A stretch of DNA of 64,000 bases, from assembly GCF_014646275.1 (NCBI RefSeq), contig NZ_BMND01000002.1, positions 248,001 to 312,000 of the forward strand. The letters are read 5' to 3'. This stretch comes from Streptomyces kronopolitis. GTDB taxonomy: Bacteria > Actinomycetota > Actinomycetes > Streptomycetales > Streptomycetaceae. The notes beneath the pieces are model-generated. The model had not been told where the DNA came from and did not search any database. It saw only the letters and a program-made list of their open reading frames with translations. Each line of letters starts with the position of its first letter. Position 1 is the first letter of the stretch. The translations under genes were made by a program, and so were the position numbers. This document shows positions 25,637-33,474 of this stretch, piece after piece.

Positions 25637-26155
25637 ATGCACAAGAAAAGAAGGCTGGCCCTCGCCCTCGGAGCGGGCATCGCCCCGCTGCTCGTCGTCA
25701 CCGTGCCGGCCGCCCCCGCGAACGCGCACGGCTATGTGTCCGCACCCCCCAGCCGGCAGGCGCAGTGCGCGGCCGGCACCGTCGACTGCGGCCCGATCAA
25801 GTGGGAGCCGCAGAGCGTCGAAGGGCCCAAGGGGCTGACTAGCTGCAGTGGGGGCGACAGCCGGTTCGCCGAACTCGACAACGACGCCAAGGGCTGGCGG
25901 GTCACCCCGATCGGCCACTCCCAGACCTTCAGCTGGCGGCTGACCGCGCGTCATGCCACCAGCACCTGGCAGTACTTCGTCGGCGGACGGAAGGTCGCCG
26001 AGTTCAACGACGGTGGCGCGCGGCCGCCCGAGACGGTCTCGCACACCGTCGACTTCGGGAGCCTCACCGGACGGCAGAAGATCCTCGCGGTGTGGAACAT
26101 CGCCGACACCGCGAACGCCTTCTACGCCTGTATCGACGTCACCATCGGCGGCTGA
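25637..26155 (+). CDS. AA10 lytic polysaccharide monooxygenase (chitin-binding protein)
   Basis: 172 residues, secreted. A signal peptide (KKRRLALALGAGIAPLLVV..) ends at ANA, so the mature protein begins with the copper-binding HGYVSAPPSRQAQC; this N-terminal His and the second His in PIGHSQTF form the histidine brace. Cysteines in TVDCG, LTSCSG and YACIDV fit the family disulfides, and NAFYACIDVTI is the usual end. It is a single-domain enzyme that oxidatively cleaves chitin (or cellulose) outside the cell. The start at 25637 has AAAGGG upstream; a DasR-like site lies about 120 bp before it. Confidence 0.93.
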   Translation: MHKKRRLALALGAGIAPLLVVTVPAAPANAHGYVSAPPSRQAQCAAGTVDCGPIKWEPQSVEGPKGLTSCSGGDSRFAELDNDAKGWRVTPIGHSQTFSWRLTARHATSTWQYFVGGRKVAEFNDGGARPPETVSHTVDFGSLTGRQKILAVWNIADTANAFYACIDVTIGG

Positions 26156-26325
26156 CCCCCGCCGCCCCTTCCCTCCCGGTTCCCCCTCCCGTCCCCGACA
26201 CCTCGTCTCCCCGCGCCGGTCACAGCGGTGCACAGCACCGGCGGCGGGGCGACGGGGCCGGCGCCGCACCCGTTACGATCGGCCCATTCATGGCCGTCGT
26301 GCGTGGCCGCTGCCGGGAGGAAGAG

Positions 26326-27273
26326 ATGCGCCTGTTCCGCCGAGGACCGAAGCGGGATTCCCGCGACCTGGCACGCGACGGGGAGTTCAGCTTCTTCTCC
26401 GAGCGGGAGGGCGGCCTGTTCCGCTCGCAGGTCCGCCAGGCCTTCGCGGAAGCGGGCCTCGAAGTCACCGCGTACGCGGGCGTGGTCACCGACTCCGCCG
26501 GCCGGCAGTTCGGTCTCGGCAACCTCGCCGCCGTGTGCCACCGCGACCGCCGCGGGGAGCGCAGCTGGCCCGCGCTGATCCGGGACCACGTCGGCAAGGT
26601 GCTGCGGACGATGGACGGCCCGCAGCCCCTGGAGATCCTCAGCGAGGACGAGATCCGGGCCTGCCTCTACCCCCGTGTCGTCGCTCAGGAGACGTTGCCC
26701 GCCTCGGACTCCTTCCGGTACGGGCGCGCGCCGGCGCCGGGGCTGCGGGAGGTGCTCGCCCTCGATCTGCCGGAGGCCGTGCAGATGCTGAGCGAGGACT
26801 CCCTGACGGACCTGGGGGAGGTGGCCGAACTCCGGATCCGGGCGATGAACAATCTGCGGGCGCTGCCGGTCGAGGGGCACGAGACCGTGCGGCGCGGCGA
26901 CGGCTCCGCGTTCGAGGTGCTGCTCGGCGACTCCTTCTTCACCGCGAGCCGGGTGCTGGTCCTGGACGAGTTGGTGCAGCGGCTCGTGGGCACCGGGCTC
27001 ACCGCGGACGGGGCGCTGGTCGCCATGCCCTTCAGGCACCAGCTGGCCTTCCACCGCATCCACGACGCCCGGGTCATTCCGGCCCTCCAGTCCATGGCGC
27101 AGTTCGCGGCGGCCGGTCACGAGGACGCGGCGGGTGCCATCAGCCCCAGGGTGTTCTGGTGGCGCCGGGGGGTGATGACGCCGCTGAGCGAGCCGGACGG
27201 CGACGGGCTGCGGGTGGTGGCGGACGCGGACTTCCACGCGATGCTGGAACGTCTGGTCCAGCGGGACGGCTGA
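26326..27273 (+). CDS. Conserved protein of unknown function (weakly DUF1444-like)
   Basis: 315 residues, no signal peptide or membrane helix. Visible segments include FSFFSEREGGLFRSQVRQAF, a central AMNNLRALPVEGHE, and FTASRVLVLDELVQRLVGTGLTADGALVAMPFRHQLAFHRI. The last resembles the C-terminal part of the DUF1444/YtpQ family, but the match is too weak to name it. The ATG at 26326 follows GGGAGGAAGAG. A perfect 14-bp stem terminator lies downstream. Neighbours (LPMO and DUF779) do not suggest a role. Confidence 0.55.
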   Translation: MRLFRRGPKRDSRDLARDGEFSFFSEREGGLFRSQVRQAFAEAGLEVTAYAGVVTDSAGRQFGLGNLAAVCHRDRRGERSWPALIRDHVGKVLRTMDGPQPLEILSEDEIRACLYPRVVAQETLPASDSFRYGRAPAPGLREVLALDLPEAVQMLSEDSLTDLGEVAELRIRAMNNLRALPVEGHETVRRGDGSAFEVLLGDSFFTASRVLVLDELVQRLVGTGLTADGALVAMPFRHQLAFHRIHDARVIPALQSMAQFAAAGHEDAAGAISPRVFWWRRGVMTPLSEPDGDGLRVVADADFHAMLERLVQRDG

Positions 27274-27401
27274 CCGCCGGGCGCCGCACACCGGCACCGC
27301 ACACCGGCACCGCCGACCGGGCCTCCGCACCGCGCCCGGAAATTTTTTCGCGTATTCCGCACCGTGCGGGAACCTGAACCCGCTTCTGCCCGTTTATCCA
27401 T

Positions 27402-27439
27402 GTGAGGCCCCACGCTCTCCCCCGTGCGTGGGGCCTCAC
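27402..27439. terminator. Perfect 14-bp stem terminator between convergent genes
   Basis: GTGAGGCCCCACGC (27402-27415) pairs fully with GCGTGGGGCCTCAC (27426-27439) around a 10-base loop, between the unknown gene on + and the DUF779 gene on -. Confidence 0.8.
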
Positions 27440-27516
27440 TCCGTCTTCCACTCCGGCCGGCCGGCCCACCGCTCCGGGCGGACCGCCCGCCGGCCGTCGG
27501 CCCGTACGGACCGCCC

Positions 27517-27942
27517 TCAGTCGTCGAGAAGCGCCCGCTCCTCCTCGGTGAACAGCCGCGAGCGGATCAGGAAGCGCACCCCCTCGGGGGCCTCCAGGGA
27601 GAAGCCGCTGCCCCGCCCCGGGACGACGTCCACCGTCAGATGGGTGTGCCGCCAGCGCGCGAACTGGTCACCCGACATCCAGAATTCCACCGGCTCCGGC
27701 ACGCCCTCCACGGACAGCAGGCCCAGCAGCACATCCGACGAGCCCGTACGGAATTCCCCGGCCGGGTAGCACATGGGGGCGCTGCCGTCGCAGCAGCCGC
27801 CGGACTGGTGGAACATCAGCGGGCCGTGCTGGGCGTGCAGCAGCCGCAGCAGTTCCGTCGCGGCCGCGGAGAGCGCGATCCGCGCGGCACCCGCGTCGGC
27901 CGGGGCGTCCGGAGCGGTCATCTCCCGCTCGTCGCCGCTCAT
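27517..27942 (-). CDS. DUF779-family protein
   Basis: 141 residues with the DUF779 signature: ELLRLLHAQHGPLMFHQSGGCCDGSAPMCYP, where the CC-D-G and MCYP cysteines probably bind metal, then EFWMSGDQFARWRHTHLTVDVVPGRGSGFSLE. DUF779 genes usually follow an aldehyde dehydrogenase gene and are presumed to act with it. Here no intact dehydrogenase is present; instead the start codon overlaps by one base the stop of a short frame that resembles a dehydrogenase C-terminus. The ATG at 27942 has little ribosome-site match of its own, which supports translational coupling. Confidence 0.88.
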   Translation of the reverse strand: MSGDEREMTAPDAPADAGAARIALSAAATELLRLLHAQHGPLMFHQSGGCCDGSAPMCYPAGEFRTGSSDVLLGLLSVEGVPEPVEFWMSGDQFARWRHTHLTVDVVPGRGSGFSLEAPEGVRFLIRSRLFTEEERALLDD

Positions 27943-28118
27943 CAGAAGCGCCCCGAGGTCATGGTCAGGCCGCTGACCAGCGGATTCTTGCGCCGAGTTC
28001 GGTACATGTACGGTCCCTCTCTGCCCGGCCCTATGGCGGTCAGTGCCCTGAACGGCGGCGGTCCGGCCCGGAGCTGGCCCGGACCATGCGTCCGGGCCGC
28101 CACGGGGCACCACTGCAT
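27942..28118 (-). pseudogene. Probable aldehyde dehydrogenase C-terminal relic, coupled to DUF779
   Basis: A 58-codon frame begins at an ATG at 28118; its last 21 codons also form a mini-ORF (ATG at 28007) with AGGGA upstream. Against the usual C-terminus of aldehyde dehydrogenases that pair with DUF779, PF-N6-GIGRE...KNLLVS...G-F-stop, the frame reads PF-RALTAI-GPGRE (same six-residue spacing), later KNPLVS, and ends GRF-stop directly on the DUF779 start. Residues between are unlike the family and nothing upstream matches. I read it as the remains of a deleted dehydrogenase; chance similarity is possible. Confidence 0.45.
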
Positions 28119-28192
28119 TTAACGCCCTGCGAGGTTGCGCGGTGGTTGCACACACGGCCCCGGTGGCCGCCTTCTCGCCGCAGTCACGGCCG

Positions 28193-29740
28193 TCACGGCA
28201 CCAGATACGGCGGCGCGGGATGCTTGAGGGGATCGGGCAGTTGGATCACGGGGATCGGCTTGTTGTGGGGCCAGCCCTGGGAGGCGTCGTCGAAGCTCAG
28301 CTCCCCGCTCGCCGCGGGAACGGTGCTCGCGTCGTGCAGGTTGGTGATTTCGTTGTACACATCCTGGACGTCGGGCGCCACCTTGCCCGTCTGGCCGGTG
28401 ACGTTGCGGGTGGCCCACACCGCGGTCAGCACGGCGTCGTGATGCATGATCGCGTACCCGTCGTCCATCACCGCGTCGGAGAACTTCAGGTCCCGCAGGG
28501 CCTGGAGGAACGGCTTGAACCCGGACGGGGCGTGGACGCCGCTGATCCACTGCGCGGGACTGGTCGCCGAGACGTCGAGGACGGTGATCTTGTTGGCCCT
28601 GAGCAGCCCCCGCACCGCCGATCCCTGGGTGAACGCGCCGGTGGCCCCCGTCATGATCGTGATCTGCTTGTCGTGACCGCACTGGCTGCGGGTGGACAGG
28701 GCACGGACGAGGTCGGCGAGATCGCGGTCCCGGCCGGCGTAGAAGACCACCTGCGCCTTGGTCAGGCAGATGTTGTTGACGGCGTTGTAGAACAGTTTCG
28801 GGATGCCCGCGGGCTTGTGGCCCGTCGTGCCCACGAACGAGGCGCGCCGCCGGCCGATGTAGTCGCCGAACTCCGCGTCGAACGCCTGGCGCATCGTCTT
28901 GACGTAGTTGTCGTCCCGGCTGTCGAAGACGAGGTAGCCGCGCTGCTTGGCCAGCGGGGAGCCGGTCAGGTAGCGGCGGAGCGCCTTGGCGTAGTCGACG
29001 TTGGACGGGGAGACCTTGAACAGGCGTGGCGCGTTGAGGTCGGTGGCCGTCAGCACCGCGCCGATCGAGGGGATCTTCAACCGGCTCAGTTCCTCCGCCG
29101 CCGCCCGGGTCTCCGGGATGCTGACCCCCATTCCCGTGACCGCGACCAGCGGATGGTCGCCCGTGACCAGCGCGGCGAGCTGCTTCACCACCGGCTGCCA
29201 ATGGGTTTCGCTGCGGCCCTCGTTGGCCAGGACGAGTTCGATCTGCGGGGTCTTGCCCTGGATGCCGGTGGAGCCGGCCGGGGACAGCTGCGGGCAGCCG
29301 TTCGCCCGGCACTGTGCGATGTAGGCGCCTTCCAGGCTGGTGAGGATCTCCTCCATGGGCAGCGCGCTGGTGTCGCTGTCCGTCATGGGCGTCAGCACGG
29401 CGACCTTCACGTACGGGATGCGGCTCCGGCCCTTGCCGGGCTTGTCCCACTGCTGACGGACCCTGCGGTTCTCCTGCACGATCCGGTCGGTGATCCCCTT
29501 GAGCCGCGGATCGAAGGAGTACGCCGTCTCGTCCATCAGGCCGACGCATTCGCGCTGCGCGCCCCGGCCCGCCCAGTGCAGCCCCGGAACGCCCTTCGCG
29601 CACCCGGTGTCCTCCTTCGCGGGCCAGAAGTACCAGAGGCCGCCGGCTATGAGGAGGAGGGCGAGCGCCAGGGCGGCGACGCCCTGCCACCCCTTCCACC
29701 AGGGGGGAAGCGCGTCGGCGGGCGGCGGGGTCAGATGCAT
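28193..29740 (-). CDS. Membrane-anchored periplasmic-binding-fold protein (Leu/Ile/Val-binding type)
   Basis: 515 residues. After a short Pro-rich cytoplasmic start there is one membrane helix (GVAALALALLLIAGGLWYFW, about residues 21-40) and then an extracellular region with the type-1 periplasmic-binding fold: VKVAVLTPMTD, LVAVTGMGVSIPETRAAAEELSRLKIPSIGA and RLFKVSPSNVDYAKAL, as in branched-chain amino acid receptors. No lipobox, ABC permease or ABC ATPase gene is nearby, so it is more likely a sensor than a transport component. It starts 36 bp after the STAND-like ATPase and has AGGAG upstream. Confidence 0.75.
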   Translation of the reverse strand: MHLTPPPADALPPWWKGWQGVAALALALLLIAGGLWYFWPAKEDTGCAKGVPGLHWAGRGAQRECVGLMDETAYSFDPRLKGITDRIVQENRRVRQQWDKPGKGRSRIPYVKVAVLTPMTDSDTSALPMEEILTSLEGAYIAQCRANGCPQLSPAGSTGIQGKTPQIELVLANEGRSETHWQPVVKQLAALVTGDHPLVAVTGMGVSIPETRAAAEELSRLKIPSIGAVLTATDLNAPRLFKVSPSNVDYAKALRRYLTGSPLAKQRGYLVFDSRDDNYVKTMRQAFDAEFGDYIGRRRASFVGTTGHKPAGIPKLFYNAVNNICLTKAQVVFYAGRDRDLADLVRALSTRSQCGHDKQITIMTGATGAFTQGSAVRGLLRANKITVLDVSATSPAQWISGVHAPSGFKPFLQALRDLKFSDAVMDDGYAIMHHDAVLTAVWATRNVTGQTGKVAPDVQDVYNEITNLHDASTVPAASGELSFDDASQGWPHNKPIPVIQLPDPLKHPAPPYLVP

Positions 29741-29776
29741 GGTGCCAGCTCCTAGGGGAGGGGTGCGCCGGTGCGC

Positions 29777-31774
29777 TCAGGCGTACTTCGCGGCCTCGTG
29801 CAGCAGCCCGACCCGGGTGGGCGCCGAGCGCATGGCCAGGTACTGGAACATCGCGTTGATCGTGCGGTTCAGCTCCGGTTGCGCCCCGGGCAGCCGGTTG
29901 CGCGGATCGGACGCCAGCCACAGCGACAGCACCAGCAGGGTCAGCGGGGTGTGCGCCGCGAACGCGCGCGGCGCCAGCTCCGCGGCCAGCTGCTCGGCCC
30001 GCAGCGTCGCGGACTGCTCCGGCAGCACCGGCTCCCGCAAGGGTGCGGCGGTGACGGCGTACAGCTCGTACAGCCAGACCTCGGTGTCGGAGAGTTCGGC
30101 CAGCCGCCGGGCGAGATGCTCGACGACCTCGTCCACCTCGTGCAGCGCCAGCGAGTGGTACAGCACGTCCAGCGGGTGGCCGTGCTCGGTGTGCCAGGTC
30201 CGCAGCCTGCCGTGGACGGCCGTCCAGCGGTCCGGGACGGCGGCCAGTTCCCGCAACAGCAGCAGGCGCGGCCACGGGTGCAGCACGCTGCCGCCCCGCA
30301 ACGGGTGCGGGTGGACCCGCTCCAGATACCCCGAGCCGCGGCCGCCACGGGTCTCGGCGTCCTGCGGGACCGGGTCGGTCAGCAGTAATCGGGTCGCGAC
30401 CACCCGGGCCAGCGAATCGCGGGTGTGCAGCGGGAAGCGGTCGAGGAGCCCCGCGTCGCACGCCGCGTCGAACTCGCGGGCGGCACAGCACTCGACGAGC
30501 GCCCGGCGCTGGTCGTCGGTCAGATCCCGGAGCAGGTACTCCCGCGCCGCGGCCTCCAGCGGCGGCCCCTCGTCGGCGTCCGCCGTGGCCGGTGTGGTGC
30601 GCGAGAGCACCCCGCGCAGCAGCGCCTCCGGTCCCTCGCGGCCCACGATGCGGGCCGAGGCGGTCAGCAGCTGCCGGACGCCCCACGGATGCCCGTCGGT
30701 CAACCGGTGCGCCAGCAGCGGCGCGTCCGGCAGCCGGGTGGCGATGTTCGTGCCGAGCTGCGCGGTCTCGCCGGCCGTCAGCCCGCGCAGCCGGACGCAG
30801 TACCAGCGCCAGGAGCGGTTGGGCGGCGGGTCCGGGATGGACCGCTCCCAGTCGGCGTAGCCGGCCTGCTCGGGGGAGCGGAGCCGCACGCCCGCCGGTC
30901 CGGTCGCGAACATCCCCGGCACCCGGCCGACGTTCGCGGCCCCGGCCACGGCCAGCAGCGGATCGGGCGCACCGGCGGCGTCCCGCAGCTCCATCAGCAG
31001 GTCGAGGAACTCCCGCCCGCCGGGGGCGTCGATGTTGTCCAGCAGCACCACGCAGTTGCGGTCGCGCTGCCGCCGGGCGTACTCGCCGCGCAGATCGGCC
31101 AGGAACGCCTCGCACAGCCGCCGGTCGACCGCGGCCCGGTCCGCGGGGTCCTCGCTCCTGCTGAGCTGGTTGAGTTCGACCAGCGCGTCCATCGCGGCCA
31201 GCGGGCCGGAATACCAGGCGAATCCGGTGTGCCGGGTCACCCGCAGCGGCATGCTGGGCGGCTGCCGGATGAGGCTGGCCAGCAGGCTGATGCCCGGGAT
31301 CCGGACGAGGTTGATGTCCTGGAGCAGCCCGGCGACCGCGACCACCCGCTCGGCCGCGGGATGCGGGTCGCGGGGCCCGCGCAGCGCCCGCCGCAGCTGC
31401 TTCTTGGCCCGCTCGGGATCCGTCGCGTCCAGGAACAGCTCGGGGTCCACCACGAACAGGCCCAGGGTCAGCCGCGGGAAGAGCAGCGGGGTCTGCCGGG
31501 GGAGGCGGTGGGAGAGCCCGTAGGCGAGGCGGCCGGCGACCTCGTGGGGGCGGCGGGGCGCGGCGGAGTCGAAGTCGAAGTACGCGTGGGGACGCCGCGA
31601 GCCGAGGTGGCCGAGCCATTTCAGGGCGGCGGTCTTGCCGCTGCCGCGCGGTCCGACGAGGACGATCGCGGGGAGCCCGTGCCCCGCCGGCGCGGCCTTG
31701 TGGTCCGGTACCCGAGTGCGGCACTCCTCGTACAGGGCCTCGATCCCCTGTATGCCCAACGGACGCTCCGTCAC
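29777..31774 (-). CDS. Large P-loop (STAND-like) ATPase with a TTA codon
   Basis: 665 residues. Walker A is GPRGSGKT at 41-48; Walker B is in CVVLLDNID, followed by a sensor-like region LLAVAGAANV. The C-terminal 350 residues are helical with repeated Leu-rich segments, resembling the winged-helix and repeat part of STAND NTPases; no membrane helix or enzymatic effector is recognised. The start is the GTG at 31774, seven bases after AGGGGGA. A TTA leucine codon lies at 30386-30388 (residue 463), so translation may need the bldA tRNA. It precedes the membrane-anchored receptor-like gene by 36 bp in an apparent two-gene operon. Confidence 0.7.
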   Translation of the reverse strand: MTERPLGIQGIEALYEECRTRVPDHKAAPAGHGLPAIVLVGPRGSGKTAALKWLGHLGSRRPHAYFDFDSAAPRRPHEVAGRLAYGLSHRLPRQTPLLFPRLTLGLFVVDPELFLDATDPERAKKQLRRALRGPRDPHPAAERVVAVAGLLQDINLVRIPGISLLASLIRQPPSMPLRVTRHTGFAWYSGPLAAMDALVELNQLSRSEDPADRAAVDRRLCEAFLADLRGEYARRQRDRNCVVLLDNIDAPGGREFLDLLMELRDAAGAPDPLLAVAGAANVGRVPGMFATGPAGVRLRSPEQAGYADWERSIPDPPPNRSWRWYCVRLRGLTAGETAQLGTNIATRLPDAPLLAHRLTDGHPWGVRQLLTASARIVGREGPEALLRGVLSRTTPATADADEGPPLEAAAREYLLRDLTDDQRRALVECCAAREFDAACDAGLLDRFPLHTRDSLARVVATRLLLTDPVPQDAETRGGRGSGYLERVHPHPLRGGSVLHPWPRLLLLRELAAVPDRWTAVHGRLRTWHTEHGHPLDVLYHSLALHEVDEVVEHLARRLAELSDTEVWLYELYAVTAAPLREPVLPEQSATLRAEQLAAELAPRAFAAHTPLTLLVLSLWLASDPRNRLPGAQPELNRTINAMFQYLAMRSAPTRVGLLHEAAKYA

Positions 31775-31907
31775 GGCCCATCCCCCTGTCCCGGCCGGCG
31801 ACATGACCGCCGGCTGATTACAGAAGGTTGGCACGCGCATGCGCAACGTGCCAGCGGTTCACGCAAGGTGCTGACGATGTCTCACGGGCCGCAGTGGCGG
31901 GGTGCGG

Positions 31908-32654
31908 TCACGGGCCGTCGGCCGGTCGCGCGGGCCCGGGCACCCCGGTGAACTCCCATGTCGCGAGCCCCCGGGTCGGGCCGCCGAGCAGCACCACCGA
32001 GGCGGCCTCCGCCACGCAGGGGGGGACGGGCAGCGGCGCGCGGTCCGCGGCGGCCCCGCCGTCGGCCGCCCGGGACAGTCGGCCGAGGAGTCGGTCCAGA
32101 CCGCGGTGGTGCCGCGCGAACGCGCGTCGCGGCGCCCGCCGCCCGCGGGACTTCTGGCCGGACAGGGCCTCGGCCCGGCCGACGTCCAGCAGCACCAGAT
32201 GCAGGGGGCGGCCGCGGCGCGCCGCCGCCCGGGCCATCCAGCGGCGCACCCAGGGGCGGCTGCCGCAGTCGTGCACCAACAGCGGTCCCCCGCCCCGCAG
32301 TTCGCGGTGGAGCCAGCGGATGTGCTTCCACCGCGCCCAGGGCCGGTAGAGGCCGTACGGCAGCCAGTCGGGCATCACCGCCTCGCAGGCGACATGGACG
32401 GCCCGCGGGTCTATGACGGTGGCCTGCGCGGGGGCGCGGCGCAGCAGCGTGCTCTTGCCGCTGCCCGGCAGGCCGGAGACCACCACCACCGCGTTCGCCG
32501 GGTAGACCAGCGTGAACGGGGACGACGGGACCGGCCGGGCGCCGGCCCGTCCGCGCAGGTCGTACAGTCCGCCGTGCACCGCGAGTACCGGTGGCCGCGG
32601 TGGCCCCGACGGTGGGGCACCCACGTCCGGCACACCCGAAACTCCGCCTTGCAC
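31908..32654 (-). CDS. P-loop kinase-like ATPase
   Basis: 248 residues. The Walker A motif GLPGSGKSTLLRR is near residue 60, after FTLVYPANAVVVVS; LLVHDCGSRPWVRRWMARAAARRGRPLHLVLLDV follows, a layout seen in the predicted AAA_33/zeta-toxin-like small-molecule kinases of Streptomyces. The N-terminus is Pro/Gly-rich. The start is a GTG with GGGAGG upstream. It lies upstream of the STAND-like ATPase on the same strand with a 130-bp gap, so it may or may not belong to that unit. Confidence 0.72.
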   Translation of the reverse strand: MQGGVSGVPDVGAPPSGPPRPPVLAVHGGLYDLRGRAGARPVPSSPFTLVYPANAVVVVSGLPGSGKSTLLRRAPAQATVIDPRAVHVACEAVMPDWLPYGLYRPWARWKHIRWLHRELRGGGPLLVHDCGSRPWVRRWMARAAARRGRPLHLVLLDVGRAEALSGQKSRGRRAPRRAFARHHRGLDRLLGRLSRAADGGAAADRAPLPVPPCVAEAASVVLLGGPTRGLATWEFTGVPGPARPADGP

Positions 32655-32785
32655 CGCTGCCTCCCCCGATTCCCCGTCGGCGTCATCGTCCCACGGCGCG
32701 GCGGGCGGCGGTGCCGCGCAGGGGAGGCGCGCGGAAGCGGTGGGTGCGGGGTGAGCCGTGTCTCACCCGCACGGCGCCCCTTGTT

Positions 32786-32803
32786 TATGCAACTCGTTGC
32801 ATA
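32786..32803 (+). promoter_or_regulatory. PadR operator TATGCAAC-TC-GTTGCATA
   Basis: A perfect 8-2-8 palindrome ending 13 bp before the PadR start codon. PadR regulators typically bind such AT-richer palindromes at their own promoter. Confidence 0.75.
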
Positions 32804-32816
32804 GAAGGATCGGGGC

Positions 32817-33389
32817 ATGGCGCTCGACCACGCGATCCTCGTCTCCCTGCTGGAGCAACCGGGCTCCGGCTATGAGCTGGCCCGGCGGTTCGAGCGGTCC
32901 ATCGGCTACTTCTGGACCGCCACCCACCAGCAGATCTACCGCGTTCTCAAGCGCATGGAGAGCGACGGCTGGATCGATGTCCGGGAGGTGCCGCAGCAGG
33001 CCCGGCCGGACAAGAAGGAGTACTCCGTCGCCGCGCCCGGCCGGGCCGCCCTCGCCGCGTGGCTGCACGAGCCGATCGAGCCGGAGAGCGTCCGGCACGA
33101 CCTCGCGGTGAAGATCCGCGGCGCCGCCTTCGACGACCCGGCCGCGCTGATCCACGAGGTCGAGCGGCACCACCGCAAGCACACCGACCGGCTCGCCCAC
33201 TATCTCGCGGGCGAGCGGCGGGACTTCACCGGACCCGATGCCCCCGGCGAGCCCGACGCCGGGCAGGAGCTCCAGCACGTCGTGCTGCGCGGCGGCATCG
33301 CGTACGAGCGGATGACGATCGCCTGGCTGGAGGACGTGCTCGCCACCCTCCGCCGGCTCGCCGCCGCGCACGGAACCCGGTCCCGGTGA
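32817..33389 (+). CDS. PadR-family transcriptional regulator
   Basis: 190 residues. The PadR winged helix is plain: AILVSLLEQPGSGYELARRFERSIGYFWTATHQQIYRVLKRMESDGWI, and the wing KKEYSVAAPGRAAL; the C-terminal helical dimer domain follows (PAALIHEVERHHRKHTDRLAHYL). It is directly preceded by a perfect palindrome and followed 85 bp later by an acyl-CoA dehydrogenase on the same strand, so it probably controls itself and that gene in response to an acyl or lipid-like ligand. Confidence 0.92.
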   Translation: MALDHAILVSLLEQPGSGYELARRFERSIGYFWTATHQQIYRVLKRMESDGWIDVREVPQQARPDKKEYSVAAPGRAALAAWLHEPIEPESVRHDLAVKIRGAAFDDPAALIHEVERHHRKHTDRLAHYLAGERRDFTGPDAPGEPDAGQELQHVVLRGGIAYERMTIAWLEDVLATLRRLAAAHGTRSR

Positions 33390-33474
33390 GCCGCCCGCCT
33401 GCCCGGGCCGCTCACCGGCACCGCCCGCACGTCTCCTGACCCTCATCTCCCGACGAACCGGAAAGGCGAACACC

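Noticed and set aside
28193..29740. Reading the binding-fold protein as part of a branched-chain amino acid ABC transporter
   Set aside because: It has a plain membrane helix rather than a lipobox, and no permease or ABC ATPase genes nearby.
28119..31781. A minus-strand open frame of 1220 codons across the receptor-like and ATPase genes
   Set aside because: It is a frame-shifted shadow of the two real genes: very rich in Arg/Gly/Ala, no motifs, no ribosome site; the real frames show Walker motifs and a binding fold.
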